IMG/VR virus record: IMGVR_UViG_3300047483_000117
Span: 1 to 32,242 of that record
Reading direction: 5' to 3' (one strand)
Origin: a virus
Length of the DNA stretch: 32,242 nt
A model generated the notes under the pieces. The model made no database searches and was not told where the DNA came from. It worked only from the letters and a program-made list of their open reading frames with translations. Positions within the stretch are counted from its first letter, which is position 1. Every line of letters starts with the position of its first letter. The position numbers and the translations under genes were made by a program. This document shows, piece after piece, positions 20,493 through 27,732 of the stretch.

Positions 20493-21386
20493 TTATTTGA
20501 TTCTAGGTCCACGAGCACCAGACTTTGAGCCAGCTGGTCTACCACGACCTCGTTTTTGAGTTGTTGAACTTGTTTCTTCTTCGTCACCTTCACCATGTGC
20601 TTCAATGTCTTTACGACGAATGCTATCTACTTGATAACCAGATGGTTTGTGTTCACGTTCTGCACGAGAACGAACGCTGTGCTCTGATTCATCTTTGTCT
20701 GCAACATATGTGGTGACTTTAACACGACCAGTATCTTTGTGGGTTGCTTTAACCATATACTGGGCACGACCTTCCATAAGAGATTCAACGAAGTCTGTGA
20801 ATGTTACTTTACCGTATGTAATGTTACCGTCTTCGTCAAACTCTTCTTTAACAGTTTTCTTCTTAGCGTTTTCCCACTTTTCTTCGTGTGGTTCATCACC
20901 AGCTACTTGAACCTTAACTTTTACTGGTCCAGTATTAGAAACTGCTTCGCTTACGCCATCTTTGTTCTTTTGTGTATTGTAGTAAGCACCAAGAGCCATT
21001 TTGATACGCTCTTTTTTAGTCTTACCTTCGAACTTTGGATTGGTAGAGTGAACGAAATCACTAATCCAATCAGATGCTTTAGCGTCAGCACCTAAAACTT
21101 CATCTAGTTGATCTAGATCTTGTTCGTCCATTTCTTCTTCACGGATACCAGCAGCACGCATTAAGTTAGCTACTGAAGCACCACGAACCTTACGACCAGA
21201 ATGGCGTACGTTTTGTAGACGTTGTTTAGCTATAGCTGCACGATTAAAATCATATGATTCATCGGTTGGCTCAGTGTCTTCTTTACGAAGCATCTTAAAG
21301 TCTTGAGCATCAATCTGACCGTTTTTATTTTTATCGATCTTATGTTGCTTACCTTTTAATGCTTCTACAAATGATTTGAATTGCAT
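20493..21386 (-). CDS. virion-type protein with EF-hand and AT-hook-like tail
   Basis: The 297-aa protein starts MQFKSFVEALKGKQHKID, like the capsid-targeting N-termini nearby though without a clear LxE site. An EF-hand loop follows directly (DKNKNGQIDAQDF, residues about 18-30), suggesting Ca binding. A middle segment (ASDWISDFVHSTNPKFEGK, then RIKMALGAYYNTQKN) is familiar in marine T4-like structural proteins. The C-terminus has the AT-hook-like basic motif KRGRGRPAGSKSG. ATG 21386 is chosen because GGGGA is 6 nt upstream; an ATG four codons earlier is in frame. A DNA-contacting, head-internal role is plausible. Confidence 0.7.
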   Translation of the reverse strand: MQFKSFVEALKGKQHKIDKNKNGQIDAQDFKMLRKEDTEPTDESYDFNRAAIAKQRLQNVRHSGRKVRGASVANLMRAAGIREEEMDEQDLDQLDEVLGADAKASDWISDFVHSTNPKFEGKTKKERIKMALGAYYNTQKNKDGVSEAVSNTGPVKVKVQVAGDEPHEEKWENAKKKTVKEEFDEDGNITYGKVTFTDFVESLMEGRAQYMVKATHKDTGRVKVTTYVADKDESEHSVRSRAEREHKPSGYQVDSIRRKDIEAHGEGDEEETSSTTQKRGRGRPAGSKSGARGPRIK

Positions 21387-21387
21387 T

Positions 21388-21819
21388 TTATTCCCCATCT
21401 TTAAGGATAGACTTCAACATCCATCCATGTTTCTTATGTGCATCTATTCTAGAGGCGACAAAGTCTAAAAAACCTTGTTCGCCAAGTTGTTCCAACTTCT
21501 TGAATAATATATTTAGGCTAACCAGTACTTGCTCATTAGTATCAGAGAGGTCAGATACCATAGCTTTAGCAGTCTTGGCTAGATTTTTGCAATCTACGGT
21601 TTTGTCTTCGTACATTTCTTCTATGCTTCTAGGTGCATATTCACCCATCGCACGAATCTGTTCAGCTAGTGGATCAACTGCACCATAGACCTCAGAGTAA
21701 AGATCTCCAAAGAATCCATGTAGTTGAGGAAAGAACATACCCTCAACGTTCCAGTGATATGACTGAGCTTTATTGAACATAAAGAATGTATCGGCTAAAG
21801 CTGTTCTTGATTCTATCAT
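21388..21819 (-). CDS. Dps-like ferritin
   Basis: The 143-aa four-helix protein matches the Dps fold: SYHWNVEGMFFPQLHGFFGDLY (residues 20-41) followed by AVDPLAEQIRAMG (47-59). Intersubunit ferroxidase ligands H22, H34, D49 and E53 are at the Dps spacings. The position of E. coli D67 is Gly38, with Asp39 adjacent. Dps oxidises Fe(II) with peroxide and often binds DNA. The usual Lys-rich N-terminal tail is absent. It lies within head-protein genes, so it may be packaged to protect phage DNA, or made late to protect genomes from host peroxide. Confidence 0.75.
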   Translation of the reverse strand: MIESRTALADTFFMFNKAQSYHWNVEGMFFPQLHGFFGDLYSEVYGAVDPLAEQIRAMGEYAPRSIEEMYEDKTVDCKNLAKTAKAMVSDLSDTNEQVLVSLNILFKKLEQLGEQGFLDFVASRIDAHKKHGWMLKSILKDGE

Positions 21820-21821
21820 TA

Positions 21822-22307
21822 TTAACTTCCTACTACAGTCTCGTTATCGTAAATACCAAAGTTAGCAGTTTCAACTTTTGGATTCCATCCAATTTTTCTT
21901 AGTTTAAGAATACAGTGACCTGGACCGTCGAAAGTAAATCTTAGATCTTTGTCTGCATAAATTCGATCAGCAAAACCGTGGTGGTCGAACTCATACTGTC
22001 CAGTGTTAATTAGGTAGTAGTGGCTGTGCACTAAACCACTGCCAGCATTAAGAATTCTAGTTATGTCTAACTGTTTGTCTTTCTTTAGACCCCACCAGAT
22101 ACCAGTAATGAATACATGCGAACCAGTGTATTGAGCAAAGTGACCATCAGTTTCTGCAGAGTCACCAGCACCAGCGACATAAACTTGCTTTGGTGTTGTC
22201 AACCAAGTAGATAGACTAACATCGAGAACTTCACCAGCAGACTCAGTTGTATAAACTTTGATAACTGCTTCAGTTTCTGAATTTTTTAGTACGTGTATTT
22301 TAGACAT
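21822..22307 (-). CDS. putative virion structural protein, beta-rich (161 aa)
   Basis: The N-terminus MSKIHVLKNSETEAVIKVY and the segment HVFITGIWWGLKKDKQLDITR recall a small structural-protein family in marine T4-like phages. The rest is beta-rich (HSHYYLINTGQYEFDHHGF; DLRFTFDGPGHCILKLRKIGW). No enzyme motif is visible. It lies between the Dps-like gene (2 nt gap) and a capsid-targeted small protein (5 nt gap). Function is unknown; virion assignment is by context and resemblance. Confidence 0.7.
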   Translation of the reverse strand: MSKIHVLKNSETEAVIKVYTTESAGEVLDVSLSTWLTTPKQVYVAGAGDSAETDGHFAQYTGSHVFITGIWWGLKKDKQLDITRILNAGSGLVHSHYYLINTGQYEFDHHGFADRIYADKDLRFTFDGPGHCILKLRKIGWNPKVETANFGIYDNETVVGS

Positions 22308-22312
22308 TTAAA

Positions 22313-22582
22313 TCACCATGCTCTGCAAGACCAATAACGTGCTTTGTCTTTTGGTCCTGGATTGTCGCAGTTATGACGTGCACGGAAGTTCTTACGACGA
22401 CCTGGAATATGCTTTTTGATAGTCATATTTTTATCACCGAAGTTGACCTTCTTGGCTTTACCGTCACCATCTGGATCTACATAGACTTTAGATTTCTTAA
22501 CGTCACCAGCCATTGGTTTGTTTAGTGGAACTTTCTTACCTTGGTAAGTAGCTTCTGCTAGGTATTCTTTAAATGATAACAT
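22313..22582 (-). CDS. small head-internal-type protein with capsid-targeting N-terminus (89 aa)
   Basis: It starts MLSFKEYLAEATYQG, closely like the T4 internal-protein capsid-targeting sequence (MKTYQEFIAEA). LAE-A fits the (L/I)xE rule of the T4 prohead protease. The mature part is basic, with KVYVDPDGDGKAKKVNFGD and RRKNFRARHNCDNP, ending ARYWSCRAW. This domain recurs in phages without a known activity; two Cys and the basic surface could bind DNA. ATG 22582 is 1 nt past the upstream stop. An ATG four codons upstream is possible but would bury the targeting motif. Confidence 0.75.
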   Translation of the reverse strand: MLSFKEYLAEATYQGKKVPLNKPMAGDVKKSKVYVDPDGDGKAKKVNFGDKNMTIKKHIPGRRKNFRARHNCDNPGPKDKARYWSCRAW

Positions 22583-22583
22583 A

Positions 22584-23006
22584 TTATGTTCCATATGTGT
22601 CGTCCATAGCACCAGAGCGGAAACCTGTTTTTGCAGGAACATGTGGTGCTGGCTTTTGTGGGTTCATTTCAGTCTGCTTTTTGCGAATAGCGTCAACTTT
22701 TGCACGGGCACGATTTAGACCACGACCATGAATTTGGTGTGGTGGCTCACCCTTCTTCTTACTGAAAACGTGATCCATAGCAGCAACAGCGGTTTTCATA
22801 CGAGCATCACGATTACCACGCTTTGCTTGGTATGATTGTAAAGTTGTTAAGCTAAGTTCATCAAGTTGTTCAGATTGCTCTTCTACAACAGTTTCTTCTT
22901 TAACACAAGAACCTTCAGCACATGGCTTAGTTCCTGGCTTACGCTTGTAGCCCTTCCAGCAGTTACATGCTTCTGCTAGGTATTCTTTGAAAGTTTTATA
23001 AGACAC
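22584..23006 (-). CDS. head-internal-type protein with capsid-targeting N-terminus, Cys-rich (140 aa)
   Basis: The GTG start (23006) is supported by AAAGGAG 9 nt upstream. The protein begins MSYKTFKEYLAEACNCWKGY: LAE-A again fits T4-type prohead-protease cleavage. A cysteine-rich basic segment follows (C14, C16, C29, C34 in CNCW...KPCAEGSC), then QLDELSLTTLQSYQAKR and a basic helix (GRGLNRARAKVDAIRKK). The type resembles small structural proteins of marine T4-like phages. It overlaps the upstream nucleotidyltransferase-like gene by 11 nt. Confidence 0.75.
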   Translation of the reverse strand: MSYKTFKEYLAEACNCWKGYKRKPGTKPCAEGSCVKEETVVEEQSEQLDELSLTTLQSYQAKRGNRDARMKTAVAAMDHVFSKKKGEPPHQIHGRGLNRARAKVDAIRKKQTEMNPQKPAPHVPAKTGFRSGAMDDTYGT

Positions 23007-24627
23007 TTGGCATTGCTCCTTTAGTAGTTTTTCCGTGTGACATTCTAGCCTTTTCTACCTTGCGAACTCTCGCTACAAGTTTCTGGGCAACACGATTTAT
23101 TGTATCTTTTCTTTTTTGTAGTGCACGTTCAATGCGTTCACGTTCACCAACAGAGATTTTTGATGGGTCTCTACCACGTAGCATACGCTTCTTCATTAGC
23201 TTAATAGCTAGTCTACGTGCACGTTTGTTAACTGTTTTAGCGTCAGAGAAACGCTTTAGTGCAATCTTAGTAGAACGCTCTCTTTTCGCTGCGCTCTTGC
23301 GCATACGAAACTTAGCCTTCATACGTTCTTGTCTTGACAGCACTTCCATCAAGTCAAGTTTTTGTTCTTCTGGGTGGTGTTCAACATCTTCGCCAGTGTC
23401 TTCGTAGACCAGAGAAAGTTCTTCTTCCTCATATAGATCCATAATTTCTTCATCAGAAACAGACTCAACCATAGAATCAATATCGCTATCACTTAGTTCG
23501 AATTCTTCTTTAAAGAATGGATCGAATGTCGGTTGAAGAGTTGTAGTATCTACATGATCATCTTTCTCACACTCACATTCTTTCTTACCACAATCTGGAC
23601 AAACCTCATCTTCTTCAGCAAGACGACCTTTTTCAAGTTCGTGTTTTTTCTTAAGTGCTTCTTTTTCTTTAGCTTGTTTGATAATGACCGCAGCTTTGGC
23701 ACGAGCTTTTTGTGCAGCGTTCTCAGCAGGTTTAACTTCTTCAGATACAGTATCATCCGTATTGTTATAGAATGTTAGAAACCCCTTTGTTTTACCACGT
23801 GGTTCTGGATCTTTCTTTGCGCCAGTATCAGCTTCTGGAGCATTAGCGTCAATCTTATCTGATCCAGTAGGTTGAATAACTGCTTCTGTTTTCATCTTTT
23901 GTTTGACTAGCTTCACATCGTGAATCCACTTAGAAACCAGTTCTCCTGTTTGTTCTTTTAGTAATAGATGATTAGAGCCACGTTTGACGATAGTGTATTG
24001 TTTACCATCTGATTCAACCATCTCACCTTCGTTAAAAATCTCACCCTTAAAATACTTCTCACGAAGTTTATCTTTAACTAGGTTGATTTGCTCTTTGATT
24101 GGTTCTAATTGCATACCAACACGCATCTCATTCATTAGACGTTTACCGTCAATGTCACGGATGGTAGATGGTAGTAGACGTTTGAAGTCTTCATATAAAC
24201 CCTTGGTAGCATACTGCTTCATTTTAGGGTTATCGACATCTGGATCTTTATCTCCAATAGAGATAATCTCGACGTTAGAAGATTCTTTTAACTTTTTGAA
24301 TTCAGCGAACTGGTCTGCACCAGCAATAATAACAACTCTACGATACTTTTCGGAAAGTTGTTTAATTGTGTTGCTAAAGAATGACTCGCTGAGTGACTTG
24401 AATTTAGTCTTTGGGAACATTAGCTGTAAGAAATGTTCTTTCTTTTCTTCGCTAATGATTTCGGATGGAGATGTGAAGATTGTGTGGTCTGCTCTGCGTT
24501 GTTCAGCGACCACTTTAACAGTTTTGACTAGTAGTTCGTGCGCAGTTGTAGGTGGGCTAAACTCACCAAGAGCGCAAACGATAGTACTAGTAGGAAGTTC
24601 TTTTATTAATTGTCTATAATCTTTCAT
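22996..24627 (-). CDS. NMN-adenylyltransferase-like domain (degenerate) fused to basic structural domain
   Basis: The 543-aa protein begins MKDYRQLIKELPTS, similar to the T4 capsid-targeting sequence, with IKE as candidate cleavage site. Residues about 15-155 form a nucleotidylyltransferase (HIGH-superfamily) domain: ALGEFSPPTTAHELLVKTV and VVIIAGADQF. The active-site signatures are eroded: GRFNPPTTGH-like became GEFSPPTTAH, and the C-terminal S-G-T-K-x-R site is NPKMK (133-137). A SH3-like stretch (GEIFNEGEMVESDGKQY), an acidic linker with a Cys cluster (CPDCGKKECEC, 343-353) and a very basic helical C-terminus (about 447-532) follow. I prefer ATG 24627 over 24636 for its ribosome site and family-like start. 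Probably a virion protein. Confidence 0.75.
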   Translation of the reverse strand: MKDYRQLIKELPTSTIVCALGEFSPPTTAHELLVKTVKVVAEQRRADHTIFTSPSEIISEEKKEHFLQLMFPKTKFKSLSESFFSNTIKQLSEKYRRVVIIAGADQFAEFKKLKESSNVEIISIGDKDPDVDNPKMKQYATKGLYEDFKRLLPSTIRDIDGKRLMNEMRVGMQLEPIKEQINLVKDKLREKYFKGEIFNEGEMVESDGKQYTIVKRGSNHLLLKEQTGELVSKWIHDVKLVKQKMKTEAVIQPTGSDKIDANAPEADTGAKKDPEPRGKTKGFLTFYNNTDDTVSEEVKPAENAAQKARAKAAVIIKQAKEKEALKKKHELEKGRLAEEDEVCPDCGKKECECEKDDHVDTTTLQPTFDPFFKEEFELSDSDIDSMVESVSDEEIMDLYEEEELSLVYEDTGEDVEHHPEEQKLDLMEVLSRQERMKAKFRMRKSAAKRERSTKIALKRFSDAKTVNKRARRLAIKLMKKRMLRGRDPSKISVGERERIERALQKRKDTINRVAQKLVARVRKVEKARMSHGKTTKGAMPSVL

Positions 24628-24654
24628 ACGATCCATCTATAAAGTAATTAATCT

Positions 24655-24662
24655 TATTTAGG
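24655..24662 (-). promoter_or_regulatory. CCTAAATA motif, candidate late promoter
   Basis: On the minus strand CCTAAATAAG lies in the 39-nt gap between the 592-aa gene and the 543-aa gene, about 28 nt before the ATG. The octamer is repeated at the gene junctions near 10210 and 27725. Confidence 0.4.
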
Positions 24663-24666
24663 ATAA

Positions 24667-26445
24667 TTACTTCATTGCCTTTCTCAAATCATTATACAGT
24701 TCATCTTTGTGTTCTGGCTTCATCTGAGAAGATAGATTAGAGTGGAACTCTTTTTTCTTACCAGTTGCTGCTAGTTCACGAAGTTTAGTACCAGAGATAC
24801 CAGCTACCCCTTTAGCACCTTCTTCACGCTCACCAGATGAGTGGAACTGTATGTCTTTAAAATTATAGTATCCATGAGCAGACTTGACACCATTATACTT
24901 CTTGAGCATTTCTGCCATACCTTTACGATCTGAACCACCAGTAAAGTGTAAGTGTGTAACACCTTTGTTGTGTAGATCTACAGCGTGATGCAGCAGAGTT
25001 GGCTTATCTTTAGAAGCAACTTCGATGTTAGTTCCAGGGAATGCATTCTTAGCATGGTATAGTTTTTGCTCTGGAGACAGAGGATTCTTACCATCTTTAG
25101 TTGCATGTGAGTGAGAAAGGATAAGAGTATGTCCACCCTTAACTTCTTTGGCTTTGTCTTTTAGAGTTTTAACAACTTCTTCGTGACCAGCAGTTGGTGG
25201 ATTCATACGACCAAAAGCGATTACGTGATGAACATCTTTAGATTCCTCTTTAGATGGTCCACGTGCCTTTAGTAAGTTTTGACGGGCAAACTCAGCACGG
25301 TTGACTAACTTAGTTGGCTCAGTTACACCTTTATGTGTATGGCTGTAAACAAACCCTTCTGGTTTAGATTCTTTGCCACCGATGGCATGTGCGTACATAC
25401 CTTCATTAGATTCTAGATGGCGAACTAATAGATTCTTAGCATCTGCTAAGTGTCCATGCATCTTAAGTAGATTATCGTAGTGTTGTTTGTTCTTTTCGAT
25501 ATTATTAACATGACCACGCAACTCATCCAACTTAGCATTCTGAGACTTTTCAGTCTTTAGTTTCTTGACCATGTTTTCATACTTACCAGCAATGTGCTGC
25601 TTTAAACCCTCAGCACTTGGTGTTTCACCAGTACGCACTGTTTGGTTAATGTAAGTAGCCAAATGACCACCATCACCATGATGCATTTCTGTGGCTTTAT
25701 ACATCTTGTCGCCATGTTGATTATGTATCGTTCTGGCTTTAGATAAGTGATCAAGAAATTGTTTCTGTGCTGACTCTGGATAGTTGACTTTACTAGAGTC
25801 ATAGTCTGCAGTATGGTGGTATACATCTTTGTGTTGGCCAAACTCTGAAGCAGAAACATTATGATGCGCAGACATACTAGAAAGAGTATCACCCTCATAC
25901 TTGGTATGAACTACAACACCAATTTTAGATTTCTTAATAGCGTCAGCTTTATCACCCTTTGCTGTATAGGTGATCGTGTTTGGTGTGAAGGATACTTTAC
26001 CGTCTTTGTGCTTTTCTAAATCATCATGTGTATACATCAAGTCGCCTTGATAAACACCGTGCTGTGGAGAGATTTTAGGAAAGTGTTGTAGAGCAGATTT
26101 TAGTTTATCTGCTAGACCTGGAGCATGACCGTGATTCTTATCAACGTCTTCAGGGGTGTAGTTAATCTTTGGATTCTTATTGAATGCAGACTTAGAAGCT
26201 ACAAAGAACTTACCAGTCTCTGGATGGTGACCAAAAACAACAGACGGTGAACCGTCATACTTCATTGTTAGTTTGTTATTTTGTGCACCAGACTTGGTAT
26301 GGAAGTGTGCACCGTGTAGTGCATCATACGCATGGTGGAAACCTTCTTCGCCATGTAAGATTGGTCGATCTTCAGCGTGATGAATATGCTTTAGCTTAGC
26401 ACCTTCATCATCTGCTTCTGTGAGGAATTGCGTAAACTGTAGCAT
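24667..26445 (-). CDS. capsid-targeted protein: KxDG ligase-like domain fused to NMN adenylyltransferase
   Basis: The 592-aa protein starts MLQFTQFLTEADDEG (LTE-A, T4-like capsid-targeting and cleavage motif). The N-terminal half has nucleotidyltransferase/ligase-style motifs: K62-Y-D-G65 (TMKYDGSPSVVFG), GVYQGDLMY (130-138), EGFVY (363-367) and TKLV (378-381), in the order of ligase motifs I, III, IV and V. The C-terminal domain (about 405-592) is a HIGH-superfamily nucleotidylyltransferase with intact signatures: VIAFGRMNPPTAGHEEVV (408-425) and GISGTKLREL (549-558). The linker is His/Lys-rich. The C-terminal domain could make NAD from NMN and ATP, or use a related substrate. The ligase reading is a motif inference. 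Confidence 0.75.
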   Translation of the reverse strand: MLQFTQFLTEADDEGAKLKHIHHAEDRPILHGEEGFHHAYDALHGAHFHTKSGAQNNKLTMKYDGSPSVVFGHHPETGKFFVASKSAFNKNPKINYTPEDVDKNHGHAPGLADKLKSALQHFPKISPQHGVYQGDLMYTHDDLEKHKDGKVSFTPNTITYTAKGDKADAIKKSKIGVVVHTKYEGDTLSSMSAHHNVSASEFGQHKDVYHHTADYDSSKVNYPESAQKQFLDHLSKARTIHNQHGDKMYKATEMHHGDGGHLATYINQTVRTGETPSAEGLKQHIAGKYENMVKKLKTEKSQNAKLDELRGHVNNIEKNKQHYDNLLKMHGHLADAKNLLVRHLESNEGMYAHAIGGKESKPEGFVYSHTHKGVTEPTKLVNRAEFARQNLLKARGPSKEESKDVHHVIAFGRMNPPTAGHEEVVKTLKDKAKEVKGGHTLILSHSHATKDGKNPLSPEQKLYHAKNAFPGTNIEVASKDKPTLLHHAVDLHNKGVTHLHFTGGSDRKGMAEMLKKYNGVKSAHGYYNFKDIQFHSSGEREEGAKGVAGISGTKLRELAATGKKKEFHSNLSSQMKPEHKDELYNDLRKAMK

Positions 26446-26446
26446 A

Positions 26447-27688
26447 TTATTTTAGTTTAAATGAACCAGCGATACCTTTGTGGGCACCTGAAGAAGACTT
26501 TAGAGTATAACGTGCAGCAGTCATAATCTTACCTGTTTTAGCATGCTTACCTTTAATAGTAACAGTAGTACCAGCACCTGGAGCTACATGTAAGCTACCT
26601 TCTTCAAAGTTTGACAAGTGGTCATCTGCTAGAGAGTGCATTGGTTTTACAACAGACTCAGCAGAACCATCGTTCTTGACCTTTGAATGTACAACGCTAT
26701 GAGGGATATGAGTAGAAGGAGAAACGTTCTGACGAATAACGTCTCTTAGGCTAGCATCGTCATGTTGAGAAAGACCTTGAGCGAATGCTGCAGTTGCCGA
26801 TGTTCTGGCAGACAGGTTAGAAGAGCGAGCCATATCTGCTCTTGCTTTTGCTTTGTGTACAAACAATTCTTGTTTGCTTTTTGGTAGAGAATCATGCACA
26901 CGTAGGAACTCAGAAAGTTGCTCATGCATAACTTTGTTTTTACCAGATAGCTTCTTGCCACCAGCGATTGTTGCTTCATGCTTTGCGTGTTCAGCACGAG
27001 CTTTATCAACACCCATCTCATCAATTTTTGTTTGAATGTTACGTTGATCAGCAGAACCACTATAACCTAGTTTGTCCATGTGCTCTTTGTGAGCATTCAT
27101 GAAACTAGAAAGAGAACCAGAAGGAATCTTCGCTGCTTTTTCTAGAGCATCCATACCTGGATTGCGGTAGTTAGGTTCTTGTGAACCATACTTGGCAGAA
27201 ATACCATGATGTCCTACTGTCTTACCTTCTTTGTCGTGAAGTGTTAAGATAACGTCAGCATTAGAGTTTACGTCTTTAACACCAACAGTCTTTTCATGGT
27301 CGCCAGCTACGTTTGGTTTGTCAGCGTTAGATGTCCAGTGAACGTTACCGATGTGAGCATGGTCACCAATATGACCTTGTTGCTTTAGGTGTTCTTTGAA
27401 TGCGTCAGCAGATTGCTTAGCGTGTCGGTCGATCTCTGCATATGCAGGTTCGCCAATCTTCTTACGTAAGCGATCGTGAACTTGTTGTGGCGTACCAGCG
27501 TGATCTTCGTTATCTGAAAAAGAACGATGATGTTCTGGTAGAGTAGAATTTGGGTGTAGGTGTTTGGCTAGAAGAAGTTCATGCATCTTACCTTTGTCGT
27601 CGGCTTCAAGGGAAGCTGTTTCTGCAGCTTCGACCAACAACTCTTCGTTTAAGACTTCTTCTTTAAGAAATGATTTGAATTTTAGCAT
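26447..27688 (-). CDS. capsid-targeted His/Lys-rich protein, possible nuclease fold (413 aa)
   Basis: The N-terminus MLKFKSFLKEEVLNEELLVEAA matches the capsid-targeting pattern with several LxE sites (LKE, LNE, LVE-A). Next comes MHELLLAKHLHPNSTLPEHHR, then a central alpha/beta region with SNADVILTLHDKEGK and HHGISAKYGSQEP, an arrangement (D, then S/E-x-K) that resembles PD-(D/E)xK nucleases. It is rich in His and Lys throughout, like its 592-aa neighbour, and ends in a beta-rich domain (TTVTIKGKHAKTGK). I cannot name the family; the nuclease idea is low confidence. It is separated by 1 nt from the 592-aa gene. Confidence 0.7.
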   Translation of the reverse strand: MLKFKSFLKEEVLNEELLVEAAETASLEADDKGKMHELLLAKHLHPNSTLPEHHRSFSDNEDHAGTPQQVHDRLRKKIGEPAYAEIDRHAKQSADAFKEHLKQQGHIGDHAHIGNVHWTSNADKPNVAGDHEKTVGVKDVNSNADVILTLHDKEGKTVGHHGISAKYGSQEPNYRNPGMDALEKAAKIPSGSLSSFMNAHKEHMDKLGYSGSADQRNIQTKIDEMGVDKARAEHAKHEATIAGGKKLSGKNKVMHEQLSEFLRVHDSLPKSKQELFVHKAKARADMARSSNLSARTSATAAFAQGLSQHDDASLRDVIRQNVSPSTHIPHSVVHSKVKNDGSAESVVKPMHSLADDHLSNFEEGSLHVAPGAGTTVTIKGKHAKTGKIMTAARYTLKSSSGAHKGIAGSFKLK

Positions 27689-27703
27689 CTGTAATCCATC
27701 AAC

Positions 27704-27732
27704 AATAGGGTTAAACTAACCTATTATTTAGG
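27704..27732 (-). promoter_or_regulatory. CCTAAATA motif plus stem-loop in 5' leader
   Basis: The minus strand reads CCTAAATA (27725-27732, spanning the TAA of the metallopeptidase-like gene), then a stem-loop of AATAGGTTA against TAACCCTATT (one bulged base; 27704-27725). The ATG of the 413-aa gene follows 16 nt later. A late promoter with a leader hairpin is the simplest reading. Confidence 0.4.

Noticed and set aside
23984-24619. Plus-strand open frame of 211 codons
   Set aside because: Antisense to the nucleotidylyltransferase-domain gene; composition is a shadow of its codons and no family motif is seen.
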